A DNA stretch of 64,000 nt from Piscirickettsiaceae bacterium. GTDB lineage: Bacteria > Pseudomonadota > Gammaproteobacteria > Nitrosococcales > Methylophagaceae. The stretch covers positions 1-64,000 of the forward strand of contig JAIBDY010000005.1 in NCBI GenBank assembly GCA_024685995.1, written 5' to 3'. Position numbers and translations under genes: made by a program. This document shows, piece after piece, positions 59,448-64,000 of the stretch (the stretch's first letter is position 1; every line of letters begins with the position of its first letter). The notes beneath the pieces are model-generated. The model searched no databases, was not told the origin of the DNA, and saw only the letters and a program-made list of their open reading frames with translations.

Positions 59448-62400
59448 ATGCTTAAAGTGGTATATAGTAATGATATGGTGCAGTTGGCATCAAGGCTAGC
59501 AGAGCAACAACAATCGACACCATTGCCGCCACTAGAAGCGGAGACTATTATTGTTCAGAGTAATGAGTTGTCGCGTTGGTTGTCGTTGTATCTAGCCACA
59601 CAGCATGGTATTGCGAGCCATATCGATTTTCCTTACCCCTCTGCTTATATCTGGGCTTTATTTCGGCGCGTGTTGCCAGATATTCCAAAAGAATCGGCCT
59701 TTGGTAAAGAGGCGATGGCATGGCAAATTTTCGATTTATTACCTAGGTGTGCCCCACAAGCCGACTTTGAAGTCGTGGCCACGTATTTGGGGCCACAAGA
59801 CGATCCGGTGAAGCGTTATGGTTTAGCCCATCGTATCGCCGATAGTTTTGACCAATATTTGATGTATCGTCCGGATTGGATCAAAGCATGGGAGAATGAA
59901 TCTGGTACTTTGCCACATTGGCAAGCCAAGCTATGGAAGCTGTTAACAGCTAAAGTGTCACAACCTGCTCTACATCGCGCGAATCTATTAGATCAGTTAA
60001 CGGACTATTTGCGTCAATGTAGGCAACGCCCTGTTGGCTTGCCACGACGGTTAGCTATTTTTGGTGTTTCGGCCTTGCCACCAGTGTATTTAGAACTGTA
60101 TACGTTAATGGCCAAATTTTGCGATATCACCTTGTATTTTTTATCGCCAAGCGAAGGCTACTGGGGGGATTTGTTAGACCCTAAACGTCAGCATCAACAA
60201 GCGCTTAAAACGGGTGAAGCGTTGGATTATTCAGCAACGGGCCATCCATTATTGGCAAGTTTAGGCAAGCAGGGTCAAGAGTTTTTCGAGCAAATACAAG
60301 CCTGTGAGCATGAATCTGAATCATGGTTCGCAATACCCGATAAGCCACACCTATTAGGTTATTTACAACGTGATATTTATGAATTGTATGACCCTAAATT
60401 CTCAGGGCAAAAGCAAGCGATTGCTGAAGATGATGATTCTATCCAATGTCATGCTTGTCATAGTGCCTTACGTGAGATTGAGGTATTGCATGATCAGTTA
60501 TTGGCGTTATTTGAGCGTCACCCTGAATTAGCACCGACCGATGTGGTGGTGATGACGCCGGATATTGATGTCTATGCGGGGGCGATCGATGCGGTATTTG
60601 GCTGTGCACCTAAACCGCAGTTCATTCCGTATGGTATTTCAGGAGGAGGTGGTCAGCAACAAAGTCCGGTATTATCGGCTTTTAATCAATTATTGGCGTT
60701 GCCAGAGTCGCGTTTTGAAGTAGATAGTATTGTCGATTTATTGGCATGTCAGGCGATACAAAACCGATTTTCTCTTGATCAACTGGCGCTGGATCGTATA
60801 CGGCAATGGTGTCGAGACACTAAGATACATTGGGCGCTATCGGCTGAAGATAAAGCGGCGATGGGGTTGCCTGCAAACGAAGCCCATAGTTGGCGAGCCG
60901 GCCTTGATCGCTTGTTATTGGGCTATGCCATGCCATTATCTAATGATGATGGTCAATGGACTTTGTTTGATGACAAACTGGGATTTGACGGGATCAGTGG
61001 TGACGGTGCCAATACGATGGCACAGTTGTGCGCCTTTGTAGATTGTTTGGATCGGTTTAGACAGAGTTTAAAGCGGCCGCGGACGGCAAAACACTGGCAG
61101 CAGCAATTATTGCTATTATGCGATGCTTTTTTCTCCGTGGACCATGAGAGTCAGCAAGATCAGGCCGAGCTGCTCAATATCAGCAAAACCTTGGATAATT
61201 TTGTTGAATCGACAACGTTGGCGGATTTTGAGCAGGCGATGTCAATTGAGTTAGTACGTGAGTGGTTGAAAGGCCATTTGAGTGCAGAGCAAACTGAAGC
61301 TCGCTTTATGGGCCATGGCGTAACGTTTTGCGGCATGGTACCGATGCGTAGCATCCCTTTTGATGTCGTCTGTTTGATTGGTATGAATGACGATAGTTAC
61401 CCCCGCCGACAGCCAAAACAAGGCTTTGATTTACTGTCGAGTGATTTTAGGCAAGGTGATCGATCTCGACGAGATGATGATCGCTATTTGTTTTTAGAAG
61501 CGATTTTATCGGCAGGGCAACATTTATATATCAGTTATGTCGGTGCGAGCATTGTTGATAACACGCCCATTCCACCGTCGGTCTTGGTCAGTGATGTGCG
61601 CGATGTGTTGCACCAAGGCTTTAGGATGGTCGATGGCAGGGATATTTGGCAACAAGTGTCAACCATGCATCCACTTCAAGCGTTTAGTCGGCGTTATTTT
61701 GATCAAACAGCCAACGTTGTGGGGAATTTATGGAGTTATCAAGCGGCTTATTGTCCGCCAACTAAGCTGACAAATACCAAACCCACACTGTGGTTTGAAC
61801 ACGCACTGGCAGAGCCCGATACATCATGGCGACAATTGAGTTTAAACCAGTTAATTCAGTTTTATCGCCATCCGGGCCGTTATTTATTACAACAACGCTT
61901 AGGTTTAACGTTGGAAGCGGATGACGAACAATTGGACCCACGAGAGCCTTTTTCCATCGATGGTTTGACAGGCTGGCAGTTACGTCAACAGTTGTTGTCC
62001 CATCGTCTGCAAGGAGAGTCCTTGGCCTCAGCATTGCCGCTGATTACCGCTAGCGGAATTTTACCTCAGGGGGAGGTAGGCCAGCAGTTATTCCGCGACC
62101 AAGTCGATAAAGTGGATGCTTTTGCGGAGGCCTTGCTGGTGGATTATCCAGAACAATTTGTGGATCCGGTTTCGTTCGAGTTATCGCTGGCAGATTTCAC
62201 CTTATTGGGCCAATTGGAAGGCTGTAGCCACCAAGGGTTATTTCATTACCGTCTTGCTAAAGCCAAAGGCGGCGAGTTGCTCGCAATTTGGTGTCGTCAT
62301 TTGGTATTGAATTGTGTAAAACCCAAAGGTGTGGGTTGTGAAAGCCGTTGGATCACAGAAGATAACGATATGCGTTTCATGCCTGTTGAGGAGCCAGAAG

Positions 62401-62690
62401 CATTATTAACCGAGCTATTAAGGTATTACTGGCAAGGTTGTCAGCAACCTTTGCCTTTATTTGCCAATACCAGTTTTGCTTATGCCAAAGTGGTGTTAGC
62501 TGGCGGCAAAGCGAACCCCGACAATGCCATGAGGGCAGCATGGGAAGGTAATCAATACCAATCTGGCGAAGCGGACGATTTGTATTATCAACAACTCTAT
62601 CAACATGCTCCGTTAGATGAGGAGTTTAAAGCATTGGCATTGGCAATTTATCAACCGATTCATGCGCATTTGGGGTCGGGTAAATGGTAA
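59448..62690 (+). CDS. recC: Exodeoxyribonuclease V subunit gamma
   Basis: This subunit of the RecBCD helicase-nuclease recognises Chi. The 1080-residue protein starts [18 protein letters not shown] and continues [45 protein letters not shown], typical of RecC. Conserved later blocks are [62 protein letters not shown] and [18 protein letters not shown]. Length is near the E. coli value (1122). The stop overlaps the recB start. Confidence 0.96.
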   Translation: MLKVVYSNDMVQLASRLAEQQQSTPLPPLEAETIIVQSNELSRWLSLYLATQHGIASHIDFPYPSAYIWALFRRVLPDIPKESAFGKEAMAWQIFDLLPRCAPQADFEVVATYLGPQDDPVKRYGLAHRIADSFDQYLMYRPDWIKAWENESGTLPHWQAKLWKLLTAKVSQPALHRANLLDQLTDYLRQCRQRPVGLPRRLAIFGVSALPPVYLELYTLMAKFCDITLYFLSPSEGYWGDLLDPKRQHQQALKTGEALDYSATGHPLLASLGKQGQEFFEQIQACEHESESWFAIPDKPHLLGYLQRDIYELYDPKFSGQKQAIAEDDDSIQCHACHSALREIEVLHDQLLALFERHPELAPTDVVVMTPDIDVYAGAIDAVFGCAPKPQFIPYGISGGGGQQQSPVLSAFNQLLALPESRFEVDSIVDLLACQAIQNRFSLDQLALDRIRQWCRDTKIHWALSAEDKAAMGLPANEAHSWRAGLDRLLLGYAMPLSNDDGQWTLFDDKLGFDGISGDGANTMAQLCAFVDCLDRFRQSLKRPRTAKHWQQQLLLLCDAFFSVDHESQQDQAELLNISKTLDNFVESTTLADFEQAMSIELVREWLKGHLSAEQTEARFMGHGVTFCGMVPMRSIPFDVVCLIGMNDDSYPRRQPKQGFDLLSSDFRQGDRSRRDDDRYLFLEAILSAGQHLYISYVGASIVDNTPIPPSVLVSDVRDVLHQGFRMVDGRDIWQQVSTMHPLQAFSRRYFDQTANVVGNLWSYQAAYCPPTKLTNTKPTLWFEHALAEPDTSWRQLSLNQLIQFYRHPGRYLLQQRLGLTLEADDEQLDPREPFSIDGLTGWQLRQQLLSHRLQGESLASALPLITASGILPQGEVGQQLFRDQVDKVDAFAEALLVDYPEQFVDPVSFELSLADFTLLGQLEGCSHQGLFHYRLAKAKGGELLAIWCRHLVLNCVKPKGVGCESRWITEDNDMRFMPVEEPEALLTELLRYYWQGCQQPLPLFANTSFAYAKVVLAGGKANPDNAMRAAWEGNQYQSGEADDLYYQQLYQHAPLDEEFKALALAIYQPIHAHLGSGKW

Positions 62691-64000
62691 AGAAATTTAA
62701 TGCTGCTAAGGTGACACTGACCGATCTTAATTTAATTGAGGCCAGTGCAGGGACGGGTAAAACCTATACTTTAGCCGAGCTGTATTGTCGTTTACTACTA
62801 GAAAGAGATCTGACAGTGGATCAAGTTTTAGTGGTGACCTATACCCGTGCCGCAACCGAGGAGTTGCGTGAGCGTTTACGCCAGAAATTAGTTGATGCTC
62901 GAGATGGTTTACTGGTGAAAGAGGAACAAGTATCACCAGCTTGTCAAAAGCTTAATTTAGCAATTCAAAGCTTTGATGAAGCGGCCATTTTCACGATACA
63001 TGGCTTTTGCCAACGAGTATTGAGTGACTTTGCATTTGAAAGTGGTTTGGCCTTTGATGTCGCATTGGTGGGCGATGATCAAGCCCTATTACAATCAGCA
63101 GTGGATGATTTCTGGCGACGACATATTACAACGGCGGATCATACTTTAGTGCGCTATTTGTTAGCTAAAGGTGAAAGTCCTGACCGTTTATTACAATCAA
63201 TTAGACCGTTACTGGGTAAACCTTATTGTCATTATTTGCCTATCCCTGAGTTGGATGCTGCACAGTATTATCAGCAAGCGCAGACGCAATTTGAAAAGCT
63301 GAAAGTGCTATGGGCGACAGAACACGAAGCTGTGATTGCTACCTTACAGAATAAAACCTTATTGAATGGCAATATGTACCGTACTACTAGTGTTGAAAGG
63401 TGGTTATTGTCGTTGACTGAGCTGTTATCACAGGAAAACGTGCCACTGACCTTCTTTGCTGATTTTGACCGTTTTACGCCGATCAGACTACAAGCTGCGA
63501 TTAAAGGCGATCAGCCGCTACCCAAGTTACAGTTTTGGCTTGCCAGTGAACAGTTTTTGGACGTCATTAACCAACTGAAAACGGCGCAAGCTGTGCAATA
63601 TCAACAGTTGCGATATCAATTATTGCAAGAACTACATAGCACGGTGAAAAAGCAAAAACAGCAACAACAACTGCAATCTTATGATGATTTGTTATTGAAC
63701 TTACAACAAGCATTGGACGGGGAGGGAGGTGATTGGCTGGTGAAACGATTACGTCAACAATATCCTGCGGCCTTGATTGATGAATTTCAAGATACCGATC
63801 CGGTGCAGTACGCCAGTTTTAGTCGTATATATGTTGATAGTGGTCTGCCCGTATTTTTAGTTGGCGATCCTAAGCAAGCGATTTATAGTTTCCGAGGTGC
63901 CGATATTTTCACCTATTTAGCAGCAAAATCGTCAGTACAAACGCAATATACCCATACTTTAGATACGAATTGGCGGTCGCACCCTGACCTTGTTCAAGCG
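62684..64000 (+). CDS. recB: Exodeoxyribonuclease V subunit beta, N-terminal part (cut by window end)
   Basis: An open frame begins at ATG 62684, overlapping the recC TAA by 7 bases, and is still open after 439 codons at the window edge. It is a superfamily 1A helicase: Walker A is ASAGTGKT (about 20-27), [12 protein letters not shown] is motif Ia, [11 protein letters not shown] follows, Walker B is [13 protein letters not shown], motif III is [19 protein letters not shown], and motif IV is [10 protein letters not shown] at the very end. The C-terminal nuclease domain lies outside. RecD should follow. Confidence 0.96.
   Translation, partial: MVKKFNAAKVTLTDLNLIEASAGTGKTYTLAELYCRLLLERDLTVDQVLVVTYTRAATEELRERLRQKLVDARDGLLVKEEQVSPACQKLNLAIQSFDEAAIFTIHGFCQRVLSDFAFESGLAFDVALVGDDQALLQSAVDDFWRRHITTADHTLVRYLLAKGESPDRLLQSIRPLLGKPYCHYLPIPELDAAQYYQQAQTQFEKLKVLWATEHEAVIATLQNKTLLNGNMYRTTSVERWLLSLTELLSQENVPLTFFADFDRFTPIRLQAAIKGDQPLPKLQFWLASEQFLDVINQLKTAQAVQYQQLRYQLLQELHSTVKKQKQQQQLQSYDDLLLNLQQALDGEGGDWLVKRLRQQYPAALIDEFQDTDPVQYASFSRIYVDSGLPVFLVGDPKQAIYSFRGADIFTYLAAKSSVQTQYTHTLDTNWRSHPDLVQA

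Overview
The window reads as chromosome from a gammaproteobacterium, probably marine and of the Thiotrichales/Piscirickettsiaceae type (Cycloclasticus- or Methylophaga-like). This is inferred from gene content and order; no database search was possible. Supporting signs are: complex I with a DUF2818 gene after nuoN, a second EF-G of the FusA2 type, a gammaproteobacterial mre-mrd-mltB-rlpA-dacA-ybeD-lipBA order, an EpmA/EpmB/EF-P set, RecBC, HtpG with a sigma-32 promoter, a type I sulfide:quinone oxidoreductase and outer-membrane porins. Base composition is moderate and fairly even. I saw no tRNA, rRNA, CRISPR array, transposase or phage gene.

Layout. 1-3358: end of the nuo operon (nuoL end, nuoM, nuoN, DUF2818). 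3567-5718: EF-G2 with its terminator. 5719-6485: decayed stretch holding a marC-family pseudogene. 6540-8313: exported DJ-1/PfpI-like protein and a membrane protein. 8656-10902: katG. 10967-13268: rluD, a cold-shock gene with a structured leader, and mutM. 13275-18416: a GldA/F/G-like ABC transporter with a DUF4340 partner, preceded by an EAL-HDOD protein. 18484-21401: rpmBG, a TlpA-like thioredoxin, gatA and gatC. 21524-32777: a long cell-shape and wall island (mreBCD, mrdAB, mltB, rlpA, dacA, dat) running into ybeD-lipB-lipA. 32897-36748: citrate synthase, then epmB/efp/epmA. 37034-39473: a lipoprotein, a frameshifted porin and a truncated haemoglobin interrupted by TGA. 39488-43022: TRAP permeases, yaaA and an endonuclease/phosphatase-family gene. 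43263-48261: a four-gene minus-strand operon (AmiS/UreI channel, TorF-like porin, molybdoenzyme, NAD(P)H-flavin-ferredoxin reductase). 48262-49544: about 1.3 kb with no convincing gene. 49545-55955: OsmC, htpG, a haloalkane-dehalogenase-like protein behind a large palindrome, hslO and sqr. 56024-58715: a small nuclease-like protein and a CDP-polyol pair. 58813-64000: an MmcQ/YjbR protein, recC and the start of recB.

How the genes work together. The mre/mrd block codes for most of the elongasome plus wall-trimming enzymes, with D-alanine transaminase and lipoate synthesis attached. EpmB, EF-P and EpmA form the core of the EF-P beta-lysylation pathway within 2.7 kb. KatG, YaaA, OsmC, Hsp33 and HtpG form a scattered stress complement. 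The operon at 43.3-48.3 kb is the best candidate for an undescribed system: it joins a small neutral-solute channel and an outer-membrane porin to a cytoplasmic molybdenum or tungsten enzyme and a dedicated electron-transfer reductase. Its substrate cannot be read from the sequence.

Three loci look recently broken: marC (several lesions), the porin at 37.7 kb (one -1 frame change) and the haemoglobin at 39.2 kb (TGA in place of a conserved Trp codon). The last two are single-base events, so sequencing error must be excluded first.
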